From NCBI GenBank assembly GCA_017439085.1, contig JAFRTU010000015.1, forward strand, positions 140,994-204,993: a stretch of DNA of 64,000 bases. Reading direction: 5' to 3'. This DNA is from Clostridia bacterium. Its GTDB lineage: Bacteria; Bacillota; Clostridia; Christensenellales; Christensenellaceae. A model generated the notes under the pieces. That model searched no databases. It saw nothing but the letters and a program-made list of their open reading frames with translations, and was not told where the DNA came from. How positions within the stretch are numbered: position 1 is the first letter of the stretch; the number at the start of each line of letters is the position of its first letter. Shown piece by piece: positions 43,787 through 51,852 of the stretch. The translations under genes were made by a program, and so were the position numbers.

Positions 43787-44092
43787 ATGGAAAAGAAACA
43801 TGACAACGATCATACGATGCACAAGATAAGAGAGCCTGAAGAGAAGAAAGAACTCATACACAGGCTGAACAGGATAGAAGGACAGGTGAGAGGACTCAGG
43901 AACATGGTGGAGAACGACATCTACTGTACAGAGATACTCACCCAGACATCTGCTGTGATCGCCGCCCTCAACTCTTTCAACAGGGATCTGCTGGACAGAC
44001 ATGTACGCTCCTGTGTCGCTGATGACATAAGGGAAGGGAACCGTGAAAAAATGGACGAGCTTCTCGTTATGCTGAGAAAGCTCATGAAATAA
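43787..44092 (+). CDS. csoR: Copper-sensing transcriptional repressor CsoR
   Basis: 101-residue all-helical repressor of the CsoR/RcnR family. The Cu(I) ligands Cys47, His72 and Cys76 (IYCTEIL, RHVRSC) fit the copper-sensing fingerprint rather than RcnR or the CstR persulfide sensors. A His-rich N-terminus (HDNDHTMH) may also bind metal. LIHRLNRIEGQVRGLRNMV is the family signature. ATG 43787 follows GGAGG by 9 bases. Autoregulated through the operator just upstream; copA starts 9 bases after its stop. Confidence 0.95.
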   Translation: MEKKHDNDHTMHKIREPEEKKELIHRLNRIEGQVRGLRNMVENDIYCTEILTQTSAVIAALNSFNRDLLDRHVRSCVADDIREGNREKMDELLVMLRKLMK

Positions 44093-44101
44093 GGATGGGA
44101 T

Positions 44102-46630
44102 ATGAAACAATATAACGTTACCGGGATGAGCTGTGCTGCATGCAGCGCCCGTGTCGAAAAGGCAGTCTCGAAGGTCGAGGGAGTCACCTCCTGTTCGGTA
44201 AGCCTTCTCACGAACTCCATGGGAGTCGAAGGGACTGCCGCAGATGAAGCCATAATAAAGGCAGTAGAGGATGCGGGATACGGAGCAAGTTTAAAGGGCA
44301 GGAAGAATGAGACTTCCACAGCGGATGAGAGCCTTCTTGAAGACAGGGAGACGCCTAAGCTTAAGAGACGCCTTTTCGTTTCCCTTGGTTTTCTTGTCAT
44401 CCTCATGTACGTGTCCATGGGACATAACATGTGGGGCTTTCCTCTGCCTTCGTTCCTGGAAAGGAATCCCCTGGCCATAGGACTTATACAGATGATACTC
44501 GCCGCCACGGTCATGGTGATAAACCAGAAGTTCTTCACAAGCGGCTATAAGGCTCTTTTCAATGGGGCTCCGAACATGGATACCCTGGTGGCGATGGGCT
44601 CTTCCGCAGCCTTCGTCTACAGCGTATTTGCACTCTTCCTCATGACCGACAGCGCTGTGTCGGGGGATATGGAAAAAGCACATTCATATCTGCATGAATT
44701 CTACTTTGAATCGTCTGCGATGATCCTTACCCTCATAACGGTGGGCAAGATGCTGGAGGCAAGGGCAAAGGGCAGGACGACAAATGCACTTAAGGGACTC
44801 ATGAAGCTCTCTCCAAAGACCGCAAGGGTCATGAGGAACGGAGAAGAAACGATCGTTCCCGTCGAGGAAGTCGTAAAGGGAGATATCTTCATAGTAAGAC
44901 CGGGCGACAGTATCCCGGTGGACGGCATAGTCATCGAGGGCTCCGGAGCCGTGAACGAATCCGCACTTACGGGAGAGAGCATCCCGGTCGACAAGGAAAC
45001 AGGCGACAGGGTATCCGCAGCAACGATAAACCAGTCAGGGTATCTGAAATGCGAAGCCGTGAGAGTAGGAGAGGATACGACACTCTCCCAGATCATTCAG
45101 ATGGTATCCGATGCCGCTGCCACTAAGGCTCCTGTAGCCAAGGTAGCAGACAAGGTGTCAGGCATATTCGTTCCGGTGGTGATATGCATCGCGGCAGTGA
45201 CGCTCACAGTATGGCTGCTTCTCGGAAAGAGCTTCGGGTTCTCGATAGCAAGGGCGATCTCAGTCCTCGTGATAAGCTGTCCGTGTGCTCTCGGACTCGC
45301 GACGCCCGTAGCCATAATGGTCGGAAACGGAAAGGGAGCAAACAACGGAATACTGTTCAAGACTGCCTCAGCGCTGGAGGAAACCGGCAAGGCGAGAATA
45401 ATAGCACTTGACAAGACCGGGACCATTACCGAAGGGACCCCGGTAGTCACCGACATATGCCCGGCTGAAGGGATAGGCGAAGAAGAACTTCTGAGGACAG
45501 CATACTCAGTGGAGAGGATGAGCGAACATCCCCTTGCAAGAGCGATAGTCGAAAAGGCAGAAGAAAAGGAACTGGAATACGATGAGGTGAGTAGCTTCTC
45601 CGCACTTCCAGGAAACGGTCTAATGGGGATCATTCACGGACAGGAACTGTTCGGAGGCAGCAGGAAGTTCATTTCCTCAAAGTGTGCCATAGGAGAGGAA
45701 GACGGGAAAAAGGCTGAGGAGCTGGCCGCCGAGGGGAAGACACCTCTGTTCTTCTCCCTCGGAGGAAGGTTCATGGGAATGATAGCCGTTGCCGATACTC
45801 TGAAGTCAGACAGCCCCGAGGCCATAGATGAACTCAGAAACATGGGCATCAGCGTGGTGATGCTCACTGGAGACAATGAACGGACTGCAAACGCCATAGG
45901 AAGATGCGCAGGAGTGGACGACGTGGTTGCGGGAGTTCTCCCCGATGGAAAGGAAGCCGTAGTGAGGGCTCTCATGGAGAGCGGAAAGACCGTTATGGTG
46001 GGAGACGGGATAAATGACGCACCCGCACTTACGAGAGCGGACGTTGGTATCGCTATAGGAGCAGGTACCGACGTGGCGATCGACGCCGCAGACATAGTCC
46101 TTATGAAGAGCTCCCTCAGGGATGTGGCAGCAGCGGTGAGACTTTCAAGGGCAACGCTCAGAAATATATATGAGAACCTGTTCTGGGCATTCATATACAA
46201 TATTGTCTGTATCCCCATTGCGGCGGGAGCACTGATACCCTTCGGGATCACTCTGAACCCGATGCTCGGAGCAGCTGCCATGAGTCTTTCAAGCTTCTTC
46301 GTGGTATCGAACGCATTAAGACTCAATCTGTTCAGGCTCTATGATGCCTCAAAGGACAAGGCACCTAAGAAGAGAACAGTTCTGAATATAGACAAAAAAG
46401 AATTTACCGGAGGTAATGAGATGGAAAAGATAATGGAAGTAAAGGGCATGATGTGCATCCACTGCGAGGCAAGGGTCAAGAAGGCTCTCGAGAAGCTTGA
46501 CGGAGTGACAGAAGCTACGGCAAACCATGAGACCGGCAAGGTCGTGGTAAAGATGACCACCGACGTTCCCGCAGAAGTCTTGAAGAAAGCAGTCGAGGAC
46601 CAGGACTACGAAGTAGTATCCGTAAACTGA
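44102..46630 (+). CDS. copA: Copper-exporting P-type ATPase with a C-terminal CopZ-like domain
   Basis: P1B-type ATPase pumping Cu(I) out of the cell, 842 residues. N-terminal heavy-metal-associated domain with GMSCAAC (8-14), membrane helices, actuator TGES, membrane Cu site CPC (about 394-396), phosphorylation motif DKTGT (Asp about 437), hinge GDGINDAP. After the last helices a short linker (KKEFTGGNE) leads to a second complete metal-binding domain, GMMCIHC at about 782-788, with the full size of the chaperone CopZ. The bases coding EFTGGNE contain GGAGG 7 bases before an in-frame ATG (46421). Copper-induced through CsoR. Confidence 0.95.
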   Translation: MKQYNVTGMSCAACSARVEKAVSKVEGVTSCSVSLLTNSMGVEGTAADEAIIKAVEDAGYGASLKGRKNETSTADESLLEDRETPKLKRRLFVSLGFLVILMYVSMGHNMWGFPLPSFLERNPLAIGLIQMILAATVMVINQKFFTSGYKALFNGAPNMDTLVAMGSSAAFVYSVFALFLMTDSAVSGDMEKAHSYLHEFYFESSAMILTLITVGKMLEARAKGRTTNALKGLMKLSPKTARVMRNGEETIVPVEEVVKGDIFIVRPGDSIPVDGIVIEGSGAVNESALTGESIPVDKETGDRVSAATINQSGYLKCEAVRVGEDTTLSQIIQMVSDAAATKAPVAKVADKVSGIFVPVVICIAAVTLTVWLLLGKSFGFSIARAISVLVISCPCALGLATPVAIMVGNGKGANNGILFKTASALEETGKARIIALDKTGTITEGTPVVTDICPAEGIGEEELLRTAYSVERMSEHPLARAIVEKAEEKELEYDEVSSFSALPGNGLMGIIHGQELFGGSRKFISSKCAIGEEDGKKAEELAAEGKTPLFFSLGGRFMGMIAVADTLKSDSPEAIDELRNMGISVVMLTGDNERTANAIGRCAGVDDVVAGVLPDGKEAVVRALMESGKTVMVGDGINDAPALTRADVGIAIGAGTDVAIDAADIVLMKSSLRDVAAAVRLSRATLRNIYENLFWAFIYNIVCIPIAAGALIPFGITLNPMLGAAAMSLSSFFVVSNALRLNLFRLYDASKDKAPKKRTVLNIDKKEFTGGNEMEKIMEVKGMMCIHCEARVKKALEKLDGVTEATANHETGKVVVKMTTDVPAEVLKKAVEDQDYEVVSVN
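46421..46630 (+). other. Possible internal start within copA giving free CopZ
   Basis: SD GGAGG at 46409-46413, 7-base spacing, ATG 46421 in the copA frame. The product would be 69 residues, MEKIMEVKGMMCIHCEARVK..., the exact size and fold of CopZ copper chaperones. Whether it is used is not known from sequence. Confidence 0.5.
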
Positions 46631-46645
46631 CGGAAGAGGCTGAAG

Positions 46646-46930
46646 ATGAAGCATTTTATCATCGTAAAGCTTAAGGACAAGGCCAGAGCAAAAGAGATCA
46701 TCGCTCCCGTGAGAGAACTTTTCGAGGAGACCCTGTCCATAGAAGGGATCCATGGAGTCAAGGTGAGTGAATGCTGTATAGACAGACCGAACAGATATCA
46801 CCTCATGATAGTCATAGACATGGACAAAGAAGCTCTTGAGGCATATGACGTTTCAGAACCGCACAGGAAATGGAAGGAAATATACGGTGACCTCATAAGC
46901 GAGAAGACGATATTCGACAACGAGGATTAA
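46646..46930 (+). CDS. Dabb (stress-responsive alpha/beta-barrel) domain protein
   Basis: 94-residue protein of the dimeric ferredoxin-like Dabb family: MKHFIIVKLKD, HGVKVSECC, RYHLMIVIDMDKEALEAYDVSEPHRKWKE. It lies 15 bases after copA and is probably copper-induced with it. Family functions range from unknown stress proteins to small aromatic-compound enzymes. A Cys pair (SECC) might bind metal, which is only a suggestion. Its 3' end overlaps the convergent phosphatase gene by 4 bases. Confidence 0.8.
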   Translation: MKHFIIVKLKDKARAKEIIAPVRELFEETLSIEGIHGVKVSECCIDRPNRYHLMIVIDMDKEALEAYDVSEPHRKWKEIYGDLISEKTIFDNED

Positions 46931-47622
46931 AAGAGATTCTTAAAGCCGCCGAGGATGGAAGGGTCATAGAGGACCCGGCTGTCTTCCTCAGGGCAGTATG
47001 CAGCTTTGTCATCACGGAAGCTGCAACCGATGATGTTGAAACCGCAGTTTGGCTGAAGACCTTTCCCCCAGAAAAGGGAGAGGTCTTTTGTTTTGGAGAG
47101 CACCATCATGAGAGCCTTGTTCATGGCTCCGTGGCCTGATATGAGAACGTTCTCCGCCTTCCCGCTGATTACGAGAGGATCAAGTATCTCCCTGACAAAT
47201 ACGGAGGTGCGTTCGATAAGATCGGACAGGGATTCATAGCAGTGAAAACCCTTATTCAGGTTTTCCTCCTTTGCTCCCGCGTCATAGCTTACGGGATCGG
47301 TCCTGAAGTATCTGAAGAAGCAGGAGGGGTCATTACTCATCTCTTCAGATATCCTGCCTTCAAAGTCCCCGAAATCGAGCTCTCTTAGGAGTTCTAAGGT
47401 AACGGGTACAGTGTCGGGCGAGATGAGAAGAGCGGTCTCATAAGCTCTTTTTAACGGGCTTGAATAGACATGATCAAAAAAGACACCTTCTTCTCTGAAG
47501 CGTCTGCCTGTCTCAGAAGCGAGCCTTTTCCCGAGATCATCAAGATCGATATCCGTGGATCCCTGTATCCTGTGAGCTGCATTCCATGATGTAGTACCGT
47601 GTCTTAGGAGATATATCCTCAT
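46927..47622 (-). CDS. Histidine phosphatase family protein (phosphoglycerate-mutase-like)
   Basis: 231-residue phosphatase with the catalytic RHG motif in YLLRHGTTSWN, YSSPLKRAYETA, acid Glu in LRELDFGDFEG, and the second His in VLISGHGAMN. These enzymes act on small phosphorylated metabolites such as alpha-ribazole phosphate or sugar phosphates; no cobalamin gene is nearby, so specificity is open. SD AGAGGA precedes the ATG. Convergent with the copper operon. Confidence 0.87.
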   Translation of the reverse strand: MRIYLLRHGTTSWNAAHRIQGSTDIDLDDLGKRLASETGRRFREEGVFFDHVYSSPLKRAYETALLISPDTVPVTLELLRELDFGDFEGRISEEMSNDPSCFFRYFRTDPVSYDAGAKEENLNKGFHCYESLSDLIERTSVFVREILDPLVISGKAENVLISGHGAMNKALMMVLSKTKDLSLFWGKGLQPNCGFNIIGCSFRDDKAAYCPEEDSRVLYDPSILGGFKNLF

Positions 47623-47793
47623 GCCGTTGTTCCTCTCTGTTCTGATGGGAAGAGTATACTATCCGCTCTCCTTCAAAATCAACAAAAAACGGGAGAGGGG
47701 GAGGGCTCATCTGCTTGTAAAAAGGGCTCCGATATGTAAAAATAAGAATGACATTTTATGTTTGCACAAATGAGAACATATGAGGAGGATTAT
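47623..47793. other. Intergenic leader of the NifU-like/GGGtGRT operon
   Basis: 171 bases between divergent genes. The downstream promoter must lie here, but I find no convincing -35/-10 pair. The start codon at 47794 has GAGGAGG. Confidence 0.35.
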
Positions 47794-48486
47794 ATGATTT
47801 ACTCAACAGAAGTTAAGAATATGTGCCCTGTAACTCAGGGAGTGCACCATGGTGCTGCTCCGATCCCGGAAGAAGCACAGTGGGTACAGGCAAAAAAAGT
47901 TGAGGATATATCCGGATATACCCATGGTATAGGCTGGTGTGCACCTCAGCAGGGAGCCTGCAAGCTCTCCCTTAACGTTAAAGACGGCATTATACAGGAA
48001 GCTCTCGTGGAGACGATCGGGTGCTCGGGAATGACACATTCGGCAGCCATGGCTGCAGAGATACTGCCCGGACTTACGATACTCGAAGCTTTGAATACCG
48101 ACCTCGTCTGCGACGCCATCAATACCGCTATGAGAGAACTCTTCCTGCAGATCGTATACGGCAGGACCCAGAGCGCATTCTCTGAGGGCGGACTCCAGAT
48201 AGGCGCAGGCCTTGAGGACCTCGGAAAAGGCGCACGTTCCATGATCGGTACGACATACGGCACAATCGCAAAGGGACCGCGTTATCTGGAACTCACTGAC
48301 GGATATATCACAAAGATCGCTCTTGATGAGAATGACGAGATTATAGGATATAAATATGTACAGCTCGGAAGGATGATGGATTTCATCAAGGCAGGAGAAG
48401 ATGCAAACACCGCTATGGAGAAGGCATCAGGCCAGTACGGAAGAGTTGCTGACGCAGTCCGTCTTATAGACCCAAGGCGCGAGTAA
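47794..48486 (+). CDS. NifU/IscU-like iron-sulfur scaffold homologue paired with GGGtGRT
   Basis: 230 residues from ATG 47794 (GGAGG 5 bases upstream; the TTT-preceded ATG at 47758 lacks one). It resembles the N-terminal NifU/IscU scaffold domain, with Cys in HGIGWCAPQQGACKLSL and GCSGMTHSAAMAAEI; the spacing differs from classical IscU, and a long C-terminal part follows (YLELTDGYITKIALDENDEIIG). It precedes a GGGtGRT gene by 16 bases. Annotated homologues in Clostridia are called iron-sulfur cluster assembly scaffold proteins, but no function is established. Frequent CGT/CGC codons suggest strong expression. Confidence 0.8.
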   Translation: MIYSTEVKNMCPVTQGVHHGAAPIPEEAQWVQAKKVEDISGYTHGIGWCAPQQGACKLSLNVKDGIIQEALVETIGCSGMTHSAAMAAEILPGLTILEALNTDLVCDAINTAMRELFLQIVYGRTQSAFSEGGLQIGAGLEDLGKGARSMIGTTYGTIAKGPRYLELTDGYITKIALDENDEIIGYKYVQLGRMMDFIKAGEDANTAMEKASGQYGRVADAVRLIDPRRE

Positions 48487-48502
48487 GGAGGAGGAACATA
48501 CT

Positions 48503-49522
48503 ATGGCATTATTTGAATCCTATGACAGAAGAGAACCACAGATACTTGCAGTTCTGAAGGAATATGGCATTTCCTCCATCGAGGAGTGCAGACAGATCAC
48601 GGAAGCTGCAGGTCTTGACATCTATAAACTCATCGAAGGCATCCAGCCTATCTGCTTTGAGAACGCAAAGTGGGCATATATAGTCGGTGCTGCCATCGCT
48701 ATCAAGAAGAACTGCCGCAAGGCTTCCGAAGCTGCAGCAGCCATCGGAATCGGACTTCAGGCTTTTTGCATCCCGGGATCGGTCGCTGACCGCCGTAAGG
48801 TCGGACTCGGACACGGTAACCTCGGAAAGATGCTCCTTGAAGAAGATACCGAGTGCTTTGCATTCCTGGCAGGACATGAGTCCTTTGCAGCAGCAGAAGG
48901 CGCTATAGGAATCGCTGAAAAGGCAAACAAGGTCCGCACCAAGCCCCTCCGTGTCATACTTAACGGACTCGGAAAGGACGCAGCTCAGATCATATCCCGT
49001 ATAAACGGCTTCACACATGTTGAGACCAAGTACAACTATTTCACCGGCGAGCTCGAGGAAGTATCCAGGAAATGCTATTCCAAGGATCCTGATTCACCCC
49101 GTGCAAAGGTCAACTGCTACGGAGCAAATGACGTACAGGAAGGTGTTGCAATAATGTGGAAAGAGAACGTGGATGTCTCCATCACCGGAAACTCCACGAA
49201 CCCGACAAGATTCCAGCATCCTGTTGCAGGTACATACAAGAAGGAGAGGACAGAAGCAGGCAAGAAGTACTTCTCAGTCGCTTCCGGCGGCGGCACAGGC
49301 CGTACGCTCCATCCTGACAACATGGCAGCAGGTCCTGCTTCATACGGAATGACCGATACGATGGGCCGTATGCACAGTGACGCTCAGTTTGCAGGATCCT
49401 CATCAGTTCCGGCACACGTCGAAATGATGGGCCTCATCGGAGCAGGAAACAACCCGATGGTCGGAATGACAGTTGCAACTGCAGTCTCCATAGAAGAAGC
49501 TGCAAAGGCAGGCAAATTCTGA
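48503..49522 (+). CDS. GGGtGRT family protein of unknown function
   Basis: 339 residues with the family-defining motif SGGGTGRTLHPDN near the C-terminus (about 259-271), after HPVAGTYKKER. Seven or more cysteines occur (EECR, QPICFEN, KNCRK, AFCIPG, ECFAF, KCYSK, NCYGAND), some of which could bind metal or a cluster. No signal peptide; helical, Ala/Gly-rich. The family (Pfam GGGtGRT) is uncharacterised and found mainly in anaerobes, usually next to the NifU-like gene as here. A very strong SD (AAGGAGGAGG) and many CGT/CGC codons, otherwise seen here mainly in ribosomal genes, suggest a highly abundant protein. Confidence 0.88.
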   Translation: MALFESYDRREPQILAVLKEYGISSIEECRQITEAAGLDIYKLIEGIQPICFENAKWAYIVGAAIAIKKNCRKASEAAAAIGIGLQAFCIPGSVADRRKVGLGHGNLGKMLLEEDTECFAFLAGHESFAAAEGAIGIAEKANKVRTKPLRVILNGLGKDAAQIISRINGFTHVETKYNYFTGELEEVSRKCYSKDPDSPRAKVNCYGANDVQEGVAIMWKENVDVSITGNSTNPTRFQHPVAGTYKKERTEAGKKYFSVASGGGTGRTLHPDNMAAGPASYGMTDTMGRMHSDAQFAGSSSVPAHVEMMGLIGAGNNPMVGMTVATAVSIEEAAKAGKF

Positions 49523-49541
49523 TAATCTGACGAAATGAACA

Positions 49542-49576
49542 AAAGACTGTTGTCTTTATGACAACAGTCTTTTTCT
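49542..49576. terminator. Terminator after the GGGtGRT gene
   Basis: A 13-bp perfect stem (49542-49554 with 49560-49572), 5-base loop, then TTCTTT. Confidence 0.85.
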
Positions 49577-49595
49577 TTGACTCATCATTTAGAGC

Positions 49596-50264
49596 TCATT
49601 CGGAAAAGGCTTTTCTTTCGCCTTCCACTATCTCTATGGCTTTGGTGGCGCCTATGCATGAGCAACCGGCTTCTATGAATTCGCATGCCTTCTCATATGT
49701 TCCGATGCCCCCCGCCGCCTTTATCTGGACCTTGTCTTCCAGGATCTCCTTCATGAATCTGACCTTCTCTATCTCAGCTCCCTTGAAACTGGTACCAGTA
49801 GAGGTCTTGAGACAGGTGGGCTTTGCCTTTAAAGCTATCTTGCATATCTTTTCAAGGCATTCATAGTCCATCTTGCAGGTCTCGAGTATTATCTTGGAAG
49901 TGATGTTCCTCTGATTGCAGAACACGGATAGTTCCGTGAGCTCCCGTTCCAGATATTCATACATCCTGTGCTCGACGGCATACTGGTTTAAGGTCCCTTC
50001 TATCTCCCTGTAGCCTGCGTTGTACAGATCCCTGAAATCGGCAAGCTGGGCCTCGATCGATTCCTTGCCGTCAGGAAAGTTGCAGCCTGCAGCCAGTATG
50101 ACGTCCGTTCCCTCAAGGAAGCGGGCGGCGTAATCGTACTGAAAGCGGTTGGCGAATATGCATCTGAAATTGTACTTCCTGGCCTTTTCAAGGTATTCGT
50201 CGAAGGTCTCCGGGATATCTCTTCTGTGGCTCAGGTCTATGTATCTGTTGATGTTTCTGATCAT
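49596..50264 (-). CDS. DeoC-like aldolase
   Basis: 222 residues from ATG 50264 (AAAGGA upstream; the earlier ATG at 50282 overlaps this SD). Class I aldolase of the DeoC/LacD superfamily: the Schiff-base lysine is in CLKTSTGTSFKG and the second lysine in VQIKAAGGIGTYE, both as in deoxyribose-5-phosphate aldolase. The region of the third catalytic residue reads REIEGTLN where DeoC has an Asp, so Glu replaces it. The sequence is divergent, and the substrate may not be deoxyribose 5-phosphate. No nucleoside genes are adjacent. Divergent from the unknown/XRE-HD pair. Confidence 0.8.
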   Translation of the reverse strand: MIRNINRYIDLSHRRDIPETFDEYLEKARKYNFRCIFANRFQYDYAARFLEGTDVILAAGCNFPDGKESIEAQLADFRDLYNAGYREIEGTLNQYAVEHRMYEYLERELTELSVFCNQRNITSKIILETCKMDYECLEKICKIALKAKPTCLKTSTGTSFKGAEIEKVRFMKEILEDKVQIKAAGGIGTYEKACEFIEAGCSCIGATKAIEIVEGERKAFSE

Positions 50265-50350
50265 ATTTGTACATCCTTTCATTTCGTTCTCTCATATTAA
50301 TTATCCCATATTATGAGATTGGAAAAAAGCAGAATATTGACCGGCCAAAA

Positions 50351-50367
50351 TTCAAGTACAACTTGAA
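50351..50367. promoter_or_regulatory. Palindrome upstream of the unknown/XRE-HD operon
   Basis: Perfect inverted repeat TTCAAGT-ACA-ACTTGAA, ending 7 bases before the -35. It is likely an operator, perhaps for the XRE-domain protein of the operon. Confidence 0.55.
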
Positions 50368-50374
50368 AAAATGA

Positions 50375-50403
50375 TTGATATTTCAACTCCATCTCGCTAC
50401 AAT
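50375..50403 (+). promoter_or_regulatory. Promoter of the unknown/XRE-HD operon
   Basis: TTGATA (50375-50380), 17-bp spacer, TACAAT (50398-50403). Confidence 0.75.
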
Positions 50404-50449
50404 AGATGTGCGGGCTTTCATATAATCAGATCGTAAGGAGGGTACGGAA

Positions 50450-50968
50450 ATGGAAAAGATCATCACTTACTATCTGATAAGAGAGAGACTCCTCGGGAAG
50501 AAGGAAGAGGAGGGTCAAACAGTCGGTTGCTTTCTTTTCAGAAACGGGAAATGGGAGCCCGATGACAGGAACACCGTAATGGATCATCTTCACGGGTATG
50601 AACCCCTGGAGCCTGAAGGATCGCCCTACGGATACGGAGGCGGCAGCATGATGGATATAGATGAGATATCCGAAGAAGAGGCCGTTAAGGTAATGAACAG
50701 GCAGATCCTCGATCTTCTCATCACAAAATGGAATGGGGAATTCAGAGAAGAGAAGGAAGAGTGGGACAGGCACCCGGGTTGGCCATCAAAATATGTTGAG
50801 ACCATCTTCATCCTCAACGGAGTGAAGCTAAGCCTTCTCCCCAAAGATCTTGGTTACACTGATAATTGCTGGGATCAGGGTTTTATGGAGACTATTCAGG
50901 GTCAAATGAAAAAGGATCTCGAGGAATACGGTGCTACGGGTATACTGAACTTAGGTTTCATCGACTGA
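50450..50968 (+). CDS. Unknown protein encoded before the XRE-HD regulator
   Basis: 172 residues, acidic and cytoplasmic, no signal or membrane segment. It starts MEKIITYYLIRERLLGKKEEEG, has a glycine-rich central motif SPYGYGGGSMMDIDEISEEEA (about 57-77), and a tryptophan-containing segment EWDRHPGWPSKYVETIF. I recognise no family and see no synthetase, nuclease or kinase motif. SD AAGGAGGG precedes the ATG. Only 10 bases separate it from the XRE-HD gene, so the two are translated from one message and probably work together. Confidence 0.75.
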   Translation: MEKIITYYLIRERLLGKKEEEGQTVGCFLFRNGKWEPDDRNTVMDHLHGYEPLEPEGSPYGYGGGSMMDIDEISEEEAVKVMNRQILDLLITKWNGEFREEKEEWDRHPGWPSKYVETIFILNGVKLSLLPKDLGYTDNCWDQGFMETIQGQMKKDLEEYGATGILNLGFID

Positions 50969-50978
50969 GGAGGTATTT

Positions 50979-51794
50979 ATGAGCATAGGACGCAATATCA
51001 AAGATCTCAGGACCGGAAGGAAACTGACGCAGGAGAAACTGGCAGAGATGCTGGGAGTCTCTTTCCAGGCAGTATCCTCATGGGAAAGGGATGAGTACAA
51101 CCCGACTCTTGAAAATGTCCTGCAGATGACAAGAGTCTTCAACGTCTCATCATCCGCTATCCTGGAGGACAGACTGGGCATGTTCAAGACCAAGGATGCC
51201 ATATATAACTGGGAGCGTATGAAGACGTTCCTGAAAGCAACCGCTAAGGCCGGTAAAATGGGGGATACTGCTGCAGCCATAGACTTTGCAGTCGATGCCC
51301 ATGAAGGGCAGAAGAGAAAGAACACTGATATTCCGTATATCTATCATCCTTTTACGCTGGCCTGTCATGCCCTTGCAATGGGTATCAGGGACGATGCGGT
51401 GGTGGCGGCTTGTCTGCTCCATGACGTGATCGAAGACTGCGGAAAGAAACAGGAAGATCTTCCGGTTGGGGAAGAGACAAGGGAGCTGGTCGAGCTTCTT
51501 ACCATGGAGAAGGACAATTCAGACAGCAGGAAGGAAACTCTCAGGAAATATTACCGCGGTATCAGGGGCAACCCAAAGGCAGCCCTTATCAAGTGCCTCG
51601 ACAGAGTGAACAACATCACGACCATGTCATGGGGTCTCAGCAGAGAGAGGATCGTAAGGATGATCGAAGAGACGGAGGAGTTCTACCCGGCCCTTCTGAA
51701 AGTCCTGAAAAAGACCATGGAATACAACGACGCCGCATGGCTCCTCCAGTACCAGATGGAGAGCATGCTGGATATATACAAAAGGCTTCTGTGA
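50979..51794 (+). CDS. XRE-type regulator fused to a RelA/SpoT-like HD hydrolase domain
   Basis: 271 residues. The N-terminal XRE helix-turn-helix (about 1-60) shows IKDLRTGRKLTQEKLAEMLGVSFQAVSSWER. From about 95 there is an HD domain of the small alarmone hydrolase kind: AHEGQKRKN, IYHPF, LLHDVIED (about 146-153) and KCLDRVNN (about 206-213) keep the metal ligands and substrate contacts known from Rel and MESH1 enzymes. There is no synthetase, TGS or ACT domain. It could hydrolyse (p)ppGpp or a related nucleotide and link this to DNA binding; this is inferred from motifs. A strong terminator follows. Confidence 0.85.
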   Translation: MSIGRNIKDLRTGRKLTQEKLAEMLGVSFQAVSSWERDEYNPTLENVLQMTRVFNVSSSAILEDRLGMFKTKDAIYNWERMKTFLKATAKAGKMGDTAAAIDFAVDAHEGQKRKNTDIPYIYHPFTLACHALAMGIRDDAVVAACLLHDVIEDCGKKQEDLPVGEETRELVELLTMEKDNSDSRKETLRKYYRGIRGNPKAALIKCLDRVNNITTMSWGLSRERIVRMIEETEEFYPALLKVLKKTMEYNDAAWLLQYQMESMLDIYKRLL

Positions 51795-51811
51795 AATGGA
51801 AATGGAGATAA

Positions 51812-51845
51812 AAAGGGAGAAGCAGTGCTTCTCCCTTTGTCGTTT
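51812..51845. terminator. Bidirectional terminator
   Basis: A 12-bp stem (51812-51823 with 51827-51838), AGT loop. U-rich tails on both strands serve the XRE-HD operon and the opposing MFS gene. Confidence 0.8.
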
Positions 51846-51852
51846 TCAAATA

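Noticed and set aside
50450..51794. A ToxSAS-type toxin-antitoxin pair (alarmone synthetase plus hydrolase)
   Set aside because: The 172-residue protein shows no RelA/SpoT synthetase motifs; only the hydrolase-like half is supported.
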